From Phytophthora sp. 'mugwort' (Eukaryota > Oomycota > Peronosporomycetes > Peronosporales > Peronosporaceae), in NCBI GenBank assembly GCA_033558025.1, contig JAUCEF010000007.1, positions 4,836,001 to 4,900,000 of the forward strand: a DNA stretch of 64,000 nt, written 5' to 3'. The translations under genes were made by a program, and so were the position numbers. How positions within the stretch are numbered: position 1 is the stretch's first letter; each line of letters starts with the position of its first letter. A model generated the notes under the pieces. That model was not told the origin of the DNA, searched no databases, and saw only the letters and a list, made by a program, of their open reading frames with translations. This document shows positions 10,700 to 21,503 of this stretch, in pieces.

Positions 10700-11560
10700 G
10701 CATTTTGAAGAAGGTGTAAGAACACACACCTCAAGGGTCTATTTGAAGCTGGGTTGATTGCTTTCTCGGGCAATCCTTGGGCATCCTCGATTGTTATTGT
10801 ACTTAAGAAGAATGGGGTGGATATCCGTCTGTGTATCGATTACAAGATGGTCAACACAGTCACGGCGCTCATGGAAGCCATGCCGTTAGTCGATGATCTA
10901 CTGATGGAGCTGGAAAGCTACCTTGGTTTTGCCCCCTGGATGCGGCTTGCGGATTTTGGGTTGTTATGATAACTTAACGGGCTAGGAAAATTTCAGTATT
11001 TGTCTGTGCGCTGGGACATTTGAGTGGCTTCAAATGCCTTTTGGCTTGAAGAACGCCCATATGATTTACCAGCGGCTAATCGACAATGCCTTGTGGGGTT
11101 ATGTACAACCCGTGGTGGATGAACTGCGTGTGCCGAACGTGTCCGCCAAGCTGAGGAAGCAGCCGCAACTCAGCGCAATCAACACAGCGCAGGAGGAACT
11201 CAGCTAACTCCCGAGACGAGTTACCCGACCAAGTTCGAAGCGGATCGCCGTGCCTTAGCTGAGTCCAATCCGCTCCAAGAATTAGTTGATGGACCAGATG
11301 GTAACACGTTCAAGAATGGAGAATCCGATGAATCCAAACACGTCCCGGTATTCGAACGCCGGTCATTTGTGGATGATATCTGCTTTGGCGGAAAGACGTT
11401 TGATGAATGTTTAGCCATGCTAGATCGATTATTGACTCGGTTCGCCAAGTGCAGAATCAGCATCAGCATCACCAAGAGCATCTTTGTGCAACAGACCGTT
11501 AATTTCCTCTCTCATGGTATCTAGCCGAGTGGTATTTTTGCCAACCCGCAGAAGTTGGCT
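10700..11560 (+). pseudogene. Reverse transcriptase domain, broken
   Basis: Recognisable RT blocks are GLIAFSGNPWASSIVIVLKK and RLCIDYKMVN at about 10745-10855, FQWLQMPFGLKNAHMIYQRL at 11025-11080, and the catalytic-motif block FVDDICFGG at 11367-11395 (F-x-D-D variant of YxDD). The block order and spacing are those of Ty3/Gypsy RT. An inserted or rearranged segment with in-frame stops lies between the second and third blocks and after 11120. The domain would have copied element RNA into DNA. Confidence 0.9.
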
Positions 11561-12060
11561 GAGATAGCTGAGTTACCTTTCCCGAAATCGAAGAAGGGAA
11601 TGCAAGCTTTTCTGGGCGCATTAAATTACTATAGTCAGTTCATTCAGAACCTGACAGTATACGGAGCTGTCCTCTACCAGCTTAAGGATACTGACTTCAC
11701 TTCGGAAAGTGACCTGACTTCAGCTAAGTCAGCCTTTGCAGCATTGAATGAAAAAGTCGTCTGAGCTCCAATACTACGACACTTCGACCCATCGAAAGAT
11801 GTCTAGATTATGCTTTTCGTCAACGACTTTGGGTTCCACCTTGATGCAGCTTCACGATGATAAATTGCACCCAGTTCGGTTCTGTAGCTGAGTCCTCAAG
11901 GACGATGAAGTCAACTATCATCCAGCGGAGAAGGAGCTATTAGCTTTACTCCATTTGCTGAAAGTCTGCTATATACTGCTAGCCAGCAAAACACTCACGG
12001 TGTTTACTCGCTTTTCTACGTTGGAGTGGGTTTACAAGTCTAAATCGCTCTCTACGGTTG
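11555..12060 (+). pseudogene. First RNase H domain (RT-linked), broken
   Basis: After the RT thumb-like KKGMQAFLGALNYYSQFIQN (11595-11655) the frame gives the RNase H section LRHFDPSKDV, then DEVNYHPAEKELLALLHLLK (about 11905-11965) and LTVFTRFSTLEWVYKSKS. These are the conserved elements of the RT-linked RNase H of Gypsy elements. Several stop codons interrupt it. Confidence 0.8.
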
Positions 12061-12269
12061 GGCTACGAACTTCGCAGTGTTATTATTGCCCTTTCACCTT
12101 AAGTTAAAACGGGTCCTAGAGCGGGATGTTGACTTCGCTCAGCTATTGCAGGCGTCTAATAACTCCACGCATTGGAATCGACGAATCGCTCGCGCACATT
12201 GTTCCCCTTCGAAGAACTCGGCGATGGTACGATTAGACGCAGCACTGTTGTATGCTCACCTACCTCGAG

Positions 12270-12690
12270 TATTTGAAGGTTGTGTACTGTCATTCGACGG
12301 ATCCGCTAAGACTGAGAAGAATGGCGGGTATGGAAGCTGCTCTTGGATCCTGTAAGGCTTACCAACAGGAGACATTGAGATCGCTGCGAGTGCGTACCTC
12401 TCGTCCACCACGGTTAACATAGCTAATACACTGGCATGAATAACGGTGTAGCCACAGCCTTAGACAGTGGAGTAACCGATCTAGTAATCGTCGGAGATTT
12501 CGCGGCTTGCAATCCCGCAATTCAGGGGACTTTGCAAGTCGAGTTGGCACGCCACAAAGAGATGACTGAGAGGTTAAAGTCAGTTCGCTATTTGCATGTA
12601 GTACGTTGCTACAACGCAGCAGCTGACTCTCTCGCTACGGAAGCTCTTGAGAACAAAGCTGGTCGTCTGGTACCTCAGCGGCGAAGGAAA
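12270..12690 (+). pseudogene. Second, type-I-like RNase H domain, broken
   Basis: A second RNase H-like fold begins at about 12285 with LSFDGSAKTEKNGGYGSCSW, the first-strand motif with its catalytic Asp. It continues with NNGVATALDSGVTDLVIVGD (12438-12500) and ends with VVRCYNAAADSLATEAL (about 12600-12650), which carries the last Asp. Dual RNase H architecture is known for the oomycete Gypsy lineage that I recall as Chronos. In this copy the domain is broken at a TAA near 12353 and by lost sequence after GDFAACNPA. Confidence 0.75.
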
Positions 12691-13079
12691 AGCCGAGTTG
12701 AAGATGCTGAATCGGATTCCTGAAGAACTATATACGAAGAGCCAAGATAGAAAGAACGTGGAAGCTGGTCGGATAACAGTGATGACCAGACGGCAAACCC
12801 GCCGAGTACACTTCGATGATGAAACCATGTTGAACCCAGCGGAAGAACCACCAAGGTCGGCTAGGCGAATACAGAAGTCAACTGGAGACGACACGACCAT
12901 CCTACCAGACTTAGAAGAGGTTGGAACTGAGTATGAGTCACCACAACCGAGTTCATTTAGGATCCGAGTAGAAGGACCGACTCAAATACCAGTTGAAGAG
13001 AATCGCGTGCCCAATGCAACCGACATTGATCCAGTAGTGGTGCAAGCGGAACGGCGACGACGCATATCAAGAGCTTAAG

Positions 13080-14400
13080 AGGAGGAATTGAAGTGGGCCG
13101 ACTTAAAAGCATTACTTCAAGGAGACTTCGATGGGCTCACAGACCGTCGTACTCAGCAAGCAAGCAAAATAGCCGACAACTTCGTACTCAGTAAATACAT
13201 TCTGCTGTACTATCAGGGTCAGAGACGTCGAACAGTTGAGTCCGACGATAACGATCTCAAGCTGAGACTGGTGATACTAACAACGATGATCGACGAAGTA
13301 CTCCATAACTGCCACAACTCGATAGAAGGAGGTCACCAGGGAATTGTACGGGCCTTTCATCCAGTGAAAGCTGAGTTCTATTGGGTGGGGTTATATGCTA
13401 ATGTACTCAAACACGTCCAAGCATGTGAAGATTGCAGCATGAGTAAGAGCAAGCCCCAGCTAAAGGGCTATGTCATCAGGCAATGTTGTAACGGAACACC
13501 CGTTCGAACTGGTATCAATGAATTTCGTAATTCCGTTACCAAAACCTCAGCGTGGAAACACAGCGCTATTGCTTTTCCAAGACCACTTCACAGGGTTCGT
13601 AATAACAAAAGCTATGAGTGACACGAGAGAATTGGAAGTGGCGAAAGTTCTAGAGGTTCGGTGCTCCATCTTCAATCCGCCACAATAGAGATTTCCGCTT
13701 CATGAGCGAAGTTTTCCAAGCGTTGGCTGAGTTACAGGCCTCAAGCTAACGGCCAACAAGAACGCTCAGTCAAGATGATGATCCAGACTATCCGGGTGTA
13801 TGTAGAAGACCCGCTGCAAGCCGGGGGGAAAGAATGGTCCATGCCATAAACAATAACTGACGCCATACAACTCGACGTGAAACACATTTCTACTTGGTGC
13901 ATGGATGGGACGCCCAGTCCACGCTGAAAGCAACGACATCTACTATCAAAGTTGACACAGCCAACTCAGTTGATGCTGTTCAATGGCGTAGAGAGACCAA
14001 TCGTCAACGGGAAATCGCACTACGACTCGCTAAGGAAAATCAGATAAAAGAGAAGACTCGGCGAGCCGAAGAAAATGATGCACGTCTTGGTAAAAAGGAA
14101 CGCGAGACCATCCCGAACTCAGCTAACTCATCCAGATTGGGAGAAAATGTATTAGCCGAGTCGGTTTAGAACCAGAAGTCCTTATTCAACGAAGGAGATC
14201 AAGTCTGGTTGTTCATGGAACGAGTCAAACCTGGTTTGAAAAAGAAGCTAGCCCATAGGTGGCACGGACCGTTCCGAGTGAAGAAAAAGGTTGAAGAGTT
14301 TGCATATGAACTGGAGGTTCCCGACAAGAGTGGGTATCGGTTTTAACCGGTAGTACATGTAGCTCGGCTGAAAGCAGTAACCGACCCGGAGCAAAGACCC
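13080..14400 (+). pseudogene. Integrase, broken, with a changed catalytic residue
   Basis: The N-terminal zinc-binding part is visible at 13295-13450 (LHNCHNSIEGGHQGIVRAFH, then CEDC). The catalytic core begins near 13505 (FELVSMNFVIPLPKPQRGN), where the position normally held by the first catalytic Asp is Asn. FQDHFTGFV follows. The core then breaks up. A C-terminal integrase part is seen at about 14185-14290 (FNEGDQVWLFMERV, HRWHGPFRV). Integrase inserts the DNA copy into the host genome; this copy cannot. Confidence 0.85.
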
Positions 14401-14499
14401 ATTCTTCAGCTGGTAGACGGATCAGCGAAACCCAACGTTTCGATTTCGATGAAGAACTCCATCCAGAAGATAGCTGAGAAATTGATGATCATGCCGACA

Positions 14500-14714
14500 A
14501 ATATGAAGTAGAAGCGATTCTGGATGACGATATGCCGTTATCAACTACCACCAACAGAGCCCAGCGGCAGTTCAAGGTCAAATGGGTCGGCTACGACGCG
14601 CCGACATGGGAACCATTCTCGAACTTGTCCTGTGGAGGTTTATTGTATGATTACTTACGGCAAATGGAACGAGAGAATCGTCTGCAGATGGTGCAAGTGG
14701 CAGACGAAAACTAA
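14500..14714 (+). pseudogene. Chromodomain at the end of pol
   Basis: The reading YEVEAILDDDMPL, then QFKVKWVGYDAPTWEPFSNL and LLYDYL is a chromodomain with its aromatic positions preserved. It sits directly after integrase and ends at a TAA at 14712-14714. In chromodomain-bearing Gypsy elements it directs integration to particular chromatin. This section is intact over about 70 codons. Confidence 0.85.
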
Positions 14715-14864
14715 CACTACGGTGCCACAAGTTGGCCACCACCGGGTGATCAGGATTCAGGCCTGGTGGGATGGAACAAAACTACTGAAACCATTGTATG
14801 ATTGTATATGAAGGAAATGAAGTCGTGGGGACCCAGCCGAGACGTCATAGCTACTACTCGAAAA

Positions 14865-17800
14865 TCACTCAACTAAGGTGCCTGGAAATTGGACTAAGTG
14901 AATGTGAGAACCACTAAAGTGAACGTCTACAATGGCTCGATTATAGCCAGGTCTTCTCCAATTGGCAGGAGTCGCCGCAGTAGGAGACAGACTGGATGGA
15001 GTCGGCCCGTTTGAGTCGATATCTTCTTCCACGTGGGATTGGACGTACTCGGAATCGAACTCGGCAGGGGCAAATACCGGAAATTCGGGATGTAGCGGTT
15101 GGAAACACTGGTTGTAAGGGTGGGAAGACGGCGATCGCAACCACCACGCGCGACAAGGCTCCTCACGGTCAGCTTCAGCAACACTTGCTCTCCAGTCCGC
15201 GCTTGCCGGAAACCAGGCCATATTAGTCGCCGGAGCGAATGGGGCAAATGGGTCGAAAAATAATTCGGAATAGCCGGAGCGCGGTCCAACTGAGTCATAC
15301 ACAGTAACACCGCTGTGCAGAGCTTGATATAATTCCTTGAGAAAGGACGAAGGCTATCTTTACGACGCTTTCTATCCTTGCTATACTTGAACCACAACTG
15401 GAAAATGAGCTCAAGTTCGCTGAGTGGGACACCAGGATGCAAATCTGGGTGTAAACCCAAAACAACACTCGAGTCCACTATCCAGTGCAGGCGCTCCCAG
15501 AGAACGATGAAAAAAAACGCACCCAATCACTTTCTTCCCCTCGTAATTTGCGCCAACATTGAACGATGACCTCCACTGGTGCAGTTGGCTGATATCCTGA
15601 TGTCCGTACTCGAGCCATCACAGATGGAGACATGAAGAAGGGCTCAGCTGGGAGCTTCGACATCAAGCGGCAACAAGGATACTGGGGTGATTGAATGCCA
15701 GCAAAAGCGGCAACCCCTTCCAAAGAAGAAGGAGTCGGACAGACATAAATCTTCCCATCGATGACCTCCTTGATAGCCACCCAACACGACGAAAGGATTT
15801 TCTCCCAACAATGAGCAGACCAAAGGTGGAAGAATGGAGGATTCAACCATGTCTTCATTGCTCTGTCACCCGTTTATCACGGGCTACTGCTTGAGCAGCT
15901 CGCGTCCTCAGCTGAGTAATCCGTAATGCCAAGGGGCCAGAAGAGGTGGAAGCACTGTCAACTTGGCTGGAATTCTTTTTGTGAAACAGCTGAAGCCAAA
16001 TTGGGCGATCCCTTTTTCCGACCTTTTCGTTTGGGTGTCGATGGTTCGACGGAAGCCAACTTAGCGGATACTGCATCCAAAGGAGCCTAGCCGGTAGAAG
16101 TCGACTTCTTCGCTAATGATACTCCTAATACCGGGCTCTTAGAAGTCGACTTCTTGGAAGCTGACTTCTTGGATGCAGAATTCTTAGCCAACGTAAGAGA
16201 GAGATGAGTTTTGTAAGAGCTGGAACGCCCGGAGCTGACTTCTGAAATGCAAATTTTGGAGAAGTCGGCGTCGACAGGTGCCTAGTCCGTAGTCGCTGAC
16301 TGGAGAGACGCCACCTTTGGAGATGCCGAGTTCTTGAGAGCAGAAATGGACCCGGGTGAAGAGTGATCAACAAACACGTGTTGTAGTCCGGGAATCGCCT
16401 CGAAGCCGTTTGGAGGCTAGGTGAGAAGGCGACGGACGAAGCAGCTGGAGGATTCTTCTTTTCTCTGCTTGCGTCTGCATCATCATTTTTATCAGCATCA
16501 GACCCGAATACCTCGATGAAGAGATTCTTAGGAGACCGTGGAGGTCGGCGAATCTCCTCCTGCTTGGCATCAGAAGAGTTGGCTTCGAATGGGGGATATA
16601 CTGATGTACCAGAGCCAGTCACAGCTTGGGAGTTGGGAGTTTCAGCCGACTTGACTTTCGCGGGACCTAGAGCAACGACATCAGACGTCCTCAAGTTGGA
16701 CTCGGCTAATAGCCCTGGCAGTGACCGATGCAGCTCGAGATGATCGACGCAAAGGAGATGGGACAGCAACCTTGGTTTGACCGATGTGGAAACGGCTTTC
16801 CTTGGTTTCTTCTTGGAGTACCCTTGGTCTTCCCGGAAGGCGTTGTCAAGGTGATACCAGCCGGGTTAAATGGAATCGGCGATCGGGACTCAGCTACCGA
16901 CGAAGTAAGTCGAGCCGATGCAGCAGGAGACTCATAAGAGCTTGGCGGTGGAACAGTCCGCCGAACTCAGCGAAGTCAACGCTACCGCAGCGGATGTTGT
17001 GCTCGTTAAATCAGTCGAACTTGATGTCGAACGAGACGTCGTCAATGAAGCGTGATCAATCCAGGGACGGAAGGGAGCGTCACAGGAATGAGGTGATCCC
17101 GACGGTAATGGCTTTCTGGAACTCGATGGGGTTGATCCGTAGGCGCGGTAGTCGGCTTCAGAGTCGTTAACTTGACACGGGAAGGAGGAGACAGGTCTAG
17201 AACAGCTTGGGCTGCGGGAGTCGACTGCCTAACAGGCCCACTTGAACTTGACTGTCCAACAGAACCATTCGAACCCGGCTGCCAACAGAACTACTTAGCC
17301 GATCTGAAGCTTGCAAGGTGATCTCACGAGACTCATCTGACTGAATCAGTGTAATCTCAGGCCAGCGGGCTTCGAGAAGTCGGCACAAACGGGCATTCAA
17401 GCTGAGATCGCTTGGAGTCAGACCTGGAGCGTCAAGACCAGCAGCCGCAGCCATCTCCACCTCTGGATCTGCCGCGGGAATAGGACCATGATGACGGAGA
17501 AGGTTCTTGGGACGGGTAATGGTGCGCTTTTGCTCCCCCTCTCGATCGTCTTGTAGGCGTTGTAAGACACCGTACGTTCCGTGGGCTGATCAGTTAGGAG
17601 CTGATAATCCCTATTCCGATCCTCAATCATGCGATGGAGCCTGTCCACATGTTCTTGGATGGCATCAATATGGCAATTCTCTAAGCCGAGTTGACTACCT
17701 CTTCTCCATTTCCAGCCGATAGATGGTAGATCGGTAGGAAGTCAGCAGGGTGGTATTCATGCTGGATGATTGTTTCCCCTTGTCCCGCTCTCGAACCACC

Positions 17801-19221
17801 GCAGCCAACTTAGCCTCTAGCGGAGCAGTCGATGCCGAAGCTGACTCCAGTCTCCGGCTTAAGGCACCATTTTCATGATGCAGCCGAGCTACGTCATGTC
17901 GGAGCTGAGCTAGTTCTTCGGAAGAGCTCGGTGGAGGTGAAGAGCCGGCTTGGAGCAATGATAACATCTCAGTCGGGGGAAACGAGCAGCCAAAGATCTC
18001 TCCGGTGACGCCAGTCACCAGGAAGCGGGGGTCGGAGAAGCGTGTAAGCTATCCGCCGAGTCCGCTCACATTCTTCAGCCGAACGAATACATTCACGCAG
18101 AGTCTCGAACGGCCGTTGACGGAGACAAGAAGAAGCGCGGGACCGGGATTGAACCAGTGAGCCTTCGAGCTGCAATCGAACGCTCTACCACTGAGCTACC
18201 CGCGGTCTTGACGTAGCATCCAGAGCTCAGCTAAATCAGTTGGAGGCTGAACGGAGTCACCAAGTGAATTGTCGAAGCCAGTAGAAGAAGACCCCGCCGA
18301 GTCCAGTGTGCCAGCGGAAGCCGCTTGGTTGTGAGACTGGGACTCGAGCTGAGACGGCGAAGACTCAGCTGATGAAAGTGGAGGAATTCCGGTCTCCACT
18401 AGTCCGTCCGGACGGAACCCTGGCGGCGGAGTCTCATTCGGTGGACTCGGCGGAGGTGCGGAAGTGGGGAATAAACATCACTATCCACGGAAGACTATCT
18501 GGAGAATGTCGAGATCCTTGTGAGGCACTAACCAGGAAATCCAAGCTCGGCGGAATCGGCTTCAACGCTGGGTCTTCATCCGAGTGTTGGCGAGGGGGAG
18601 GAGACTCGGCGAGAGGAAAAGCCGAGTCTTTACCGTCTCGAACTCGAAGGATAGACTTGGGCGTTAACGCGCGAGGAACTGATCGTGAGCGAGGGTCCGT
18701 CGGCTGATCTCTCAGCGACGTAGAATCCGGCGATACTGCCTCGAAGAAATCATCAAGATCCTCTGGCTTGTCAAGGAGGCGAGCTCCAGGAAACCGAGGA
18801 CCAGCTGCGACGGTGATAGAAGACGATATCTCAGTCGAGCTGCCGGGAAGGAAGCTCAGAGATGATTGAGCAAGTTCATCCTGTAAGCAGAAGAGATGGG
18901 TGAGTATCTACGATCGAATTTCAGTGAACGCAACGATCTAGGAGTTGGTCTTACCGGAGGAATTGGACGGACGGCCTCGGAAGAAGTCGACTGAGAAGGG
19001 TGCTCACCGGTGGCGATCTGAATTGACTCAGACGATCTATCAGATCTCGTAACGAGAGATGGATCAATGGTTTGAGTCATCCCAACACCATTGTCGGTGC
19101 GGCTGTCGCCTTGAGCCGGTGGTATCTCAAGTGATAACGGTGAAGCCTCTCCTGAGTGAGAAATAAGATGGCTACCTGAACCTTTGAGTTCTGGCGAAGC
19201 AAAAGCAGTCTTCTTAGCCAT
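14865..19221 (-). pseudogene. Antisense gene relic between pol and 3' LTR
   Basis: The minus strand carries a long, decayed coding region opposite to gag-pol. It starts with an ATG at 19221 (MAKKTAFASPELKGSGSH), reads to PIPP at 18955, then has a clean intron (18954-18881, GTAAGA...TTACAG, 74 nt, phase 0). Exon 2 opens DELAQSSLSFLPGSSTEISS and stays open for more than 120 codons. Later pieces, each in a different frame, include a coiled coil (EELAQLRHDVARLHHENGAL, about 17900) and Ser/Pro-rich stretches down to 14865. The predicted protein is Ser/Pro/Glu-rich and of unknown function. Antisense genes at this position are known in some plant Gypsy elements; no homology is claimed. Confidence 0.6.
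18134..18205 (-). tRNA. tRNA-Cys(GCA)-like sequence inside the retrotransposon
   Basis: The minus strand folds as a cloverleaf: acceptor CCGCGGG/CCCGCGC, D arm GCTC-AGTGGTA-GAGC, anticodon arm TTCGA-TTGCAGC-TCGAA with anticodon GCA, five-base variable loop, and T arm ACTGG-TTCAATC-CCGGT. The A box (TAGCTCAGTGG) and B box (GGTTCAATCCC) are intact. The first acceptor pair is a C-C mismatch, and no T4 terminator follows within 50 nt. It therefore may be a tRNA pseudogene or the head of a short interspersed element. It lies within the antisense gene relic and interrupts its reading. Confidence 0.75.
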
Positions 19222-19458
19222 CTGGGTTATCGATACACGTGGAAACAAGTCAGAAGGAAGTTGAGCTGAGTAGGCGAGCAAGCCGAAGCCTACCAGTTCG
19301 CAGAGAAGACGTCAGGTCAGCAACCCAGTGATGTCGTGGGAACGGTCGGAGGTCAAGCGTCGGGAAAGTAGAGAGTGAATGTGGTAATCTTGACAGATGG
19401 CGACACACAGTTAGGCCAAACTACTTGCCAGCTCGGCTCGTAGCGTGGCCGGGGCAGT

Positions 19459-20069
19459 TGTGGTGTAGTGAACGCCAGATGAAGTGGTTCACACATCGCA
19501 CTTAAGTAAGTAATCACGGTACTGCTCGCTGAGTACGAAGTCAGCTAACAACCCGGCTACTCAACTGAAGGAACTCGGCCGGCCGTTGAGTTTGGGTGGT
19601 TACATTGAGATCTTTGCGAAGGGTCGGTTGAGAGTTGACCATATTTCATTTTTTATGATATTTGTATAGAAACATAGTTAACAATAGGAGGAGCCCCTTG
19701 GAGCTCCCGGGAGATAAAATAATAACAGAGTAACTCTTTCCAAGTCCAAGACAAGTGTACACTGTCCGGTAAGTCCCTGCACGGGCTGGATTATGGTTAC
19801 CGTCGACACCCGAGAGGCATAGCTTGTAGGTGTTGACCGGTAGCGCCAAGAGAAATAGGTCAGCCCGAGGAAGGGCGTGTCTCGCCAAGCGCGAAGGAAC
19901 AAGTCCTGCCGAACTCAGCGGGCCGGTACGCCTTACAGCCCGGGTACCGTAACACTTCTAGCCGAGAAGCCTTTGCTCTCCGCGACCCGTCAAAGCGCTA
20001 ACGCGCTGTCATCCGCTTTTTAGCGGAGGACACGGGATATCTGAGCCAGAGACAGTCATCTCAGCTGAC
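19459..20069 (+). repeat. 3' LTR of the Gypsy element, truncated
   Basis: Bases 19459-20069 match the 5' LTR from its first base to position 6040, then similarity ends abruptly. The last 182 bp (R/U5 side) are missing, and hAT-transposase-like DNA starts at 20070. A weak purine run (GGCCGGGGCAG) precedes it as a possible polypurine tract. Confidence 0.9.
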
Positions 20070-21115
20070 GTCCTCGCTCTTGAAGAAGTCCTTCACTGCC
20101 AGGTTAAACCTATGGCTAGTGCACCCGATCAGTGGTATAACGCCTTCCTTGCTGCCGATGTACTGGTTTATTGAGCACTTGTCGCCCACCATGAACTTCA
20201 CAGCCTTCCAGGGCTTGTTGTATCGAGACAGCGTGTCCGCGATTAGGTCGAGCTGGCTCTGCGCGCTGATGTCTTCCTCCGACTTCACCGGCGAGAACGC
20301 CAGGAACAAGAAGCGGCGCGAAGAGCACTCCAAGTCGTCAAAATAGTTACGCGCGGTGCGACTACCGGTTATACCGTTTTCTCTAGCAGCACTGTCAAAT
20401 ACCGCAAATATGGCTACCTAGTGGCGGTTACTGCTACTCCAACCGTCCAAACCGAGTTCAAACGAGTCTGGAAGCTCGCTAGCGACTCGCCCGTCTCCGT
20501 CTCACTCACCCGTTTGACGTACTTCGACAGCGTGTCCTCCGACACGGTAGACAGCGCGGCATTCTGGCGGGTGAGTCGGTGCTCTACAAATTCAAATGGG
20601 AGTCGGTCGGAGAATACCCACTCCAACCAGCGGTAGAGATCACGAGTCCGTTGACTGACGAGACGTAGGTTCAGCGGGTTTTGGAGGCGCGCTGCCTGGC
20701 ATCTTGCTCGTAGTCAGCGTGGTTGCGTCTCAGATGGTTGATTAGGGTGGTGTAGCCATTCCCTTTCTTGTAGGTCTCGGCGCAGGTTGTGCGTGCGAAC
20801 ATGTTATCCCCGACCTGGGTGAAGAGCATGACGCATATTTGGCTGCTGGTGAGGACCATGGGGGCAGAGTAGGGTGGAATGTGAACTTGAAGGTGAATCT
20901 GGAAGTGATTTCTAGCTGGCTGGGCGGCTATTGGCGTGCACAAGCAACGAATGGCTAAGGACCGAAAGAGGGGGCATTGTTGGCTGTAGTTCTCTGGCAG
21001 TTCTACAATTCATAGTGAATTACGTGCAGTTTCTTGACGAATTGAGCCAAAAATTTAATAATTTAATCTAAACATTCTAATCATTTGTAGGGGGTATTAT
21101 TTATCGGGACCCCTG
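20070..21115 (-). mobile_element. Decayed hAT-family DNA transposon
   Basis: Minus-strand pieces read from about 20940 downward give a BED-finger-like section (CAETYKKGNGYTTLINHLRRNH, split here as CAETYKKGNG and YTTLINHLRRNH) and finally a transposase core piece at 20070-20333 ([16 protein letters not shown], then [17 protein letters not shown]). The last motif is typical of hAT transposases in oomycetes. Frames change at about 20410 and 20650. A CAGGGGTCCC sequence on the minus strand at 21115 could be the 5' terminal inverted repeat. The 3' part of the element is cut off at the truncated LTR. Confidence 0.65.
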
Positions 21116-21503
21116 ATCTGGAGCCGGAGCATGATTGTCTATTGGGCTACTAGCTGGGTCGCTGAGCACGCTGGGACAGCATTACACGTCTCGAACGGGT
21201 GGCTTCAGAGTTTGCTGGTGCGGAACAATCTTGTTCTGCGTCGGACGACTAGCAAACCTAAGTAGAGCTGAAGTTTCAATACCCCAATCCCTTTAATAGT
21301 GCCCCACCAGTAATAGTGCCAGGGGTGAGGCACTACGTTAGTGCCCCACGGGGCAGTATCGCAGAGGTGTTGCTCCAATAATGAATCTCGAGAAGCAAAG
21401 TGGATCCTGCCCTGGCAGTCAAAGTTAGACTTGTCGTTTCTGACGTAGTAAATGTGCTATTTGGGTATGACACTAAAACAATGCAAGGGAAAGAGGCCAA
21501 GTG
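21116..21503. promoter_or_regulatory. Upstream region of the histone-fold gene with a TAGTGCC cluster
   Basis: Four copies of TAGTGCC lie within 49 bp: plus orientation at 21297-21303, 21314-21320 and 21339-21345, minus orientation (GGCACTA) at 21329-21335. The cluster is about 160-200 bp upstream of the ATG. No gene is seen in the rest of the stretch. A regulatory role is inferred from the clustering alone. Confidence 0.4.

Larger units (their letters stand above)
5429..20069 (+). mobile_element. Ty3/Gypsy LTR retrotransposon with chromodomain, two RNase H domains and an antisense gene
   Basis: The element is bounded by a 794-bp 5' LTR (5429-6222) and a truncated 3' LTR (19459-20069) in direct orientation, both starting TGTGGTGTA. 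A primer-binding-site-like sequence follows the 5' LTR. Plus-strand relics appear in the order gag, zinc knuckle, aspartic protease, reverse transcriptase, RNase H, second RNase H, integrase, chromodomain, which is the Ty3/Gypsy order. Every coding section has stops or frame changes, so the copy is dead. A further 4.4 kb between chromodomain and 3' LTR encodes a minus-strand gene relic. The LTRs differ by about 12 substitutions and one 1-bp indel over 612 bp, so the insertion is fairly young although coding capacity is gone. No target duplication can be checked because the 3' LTR end is missing. Confidence 0.95.

Noticed and set aside
18134..18205. Primer tRNA source for this retrotransposon
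   Set aside because: The 3' end of the tRNA-like sequence does not match the sequence after the 5' LTR (6225-6242).
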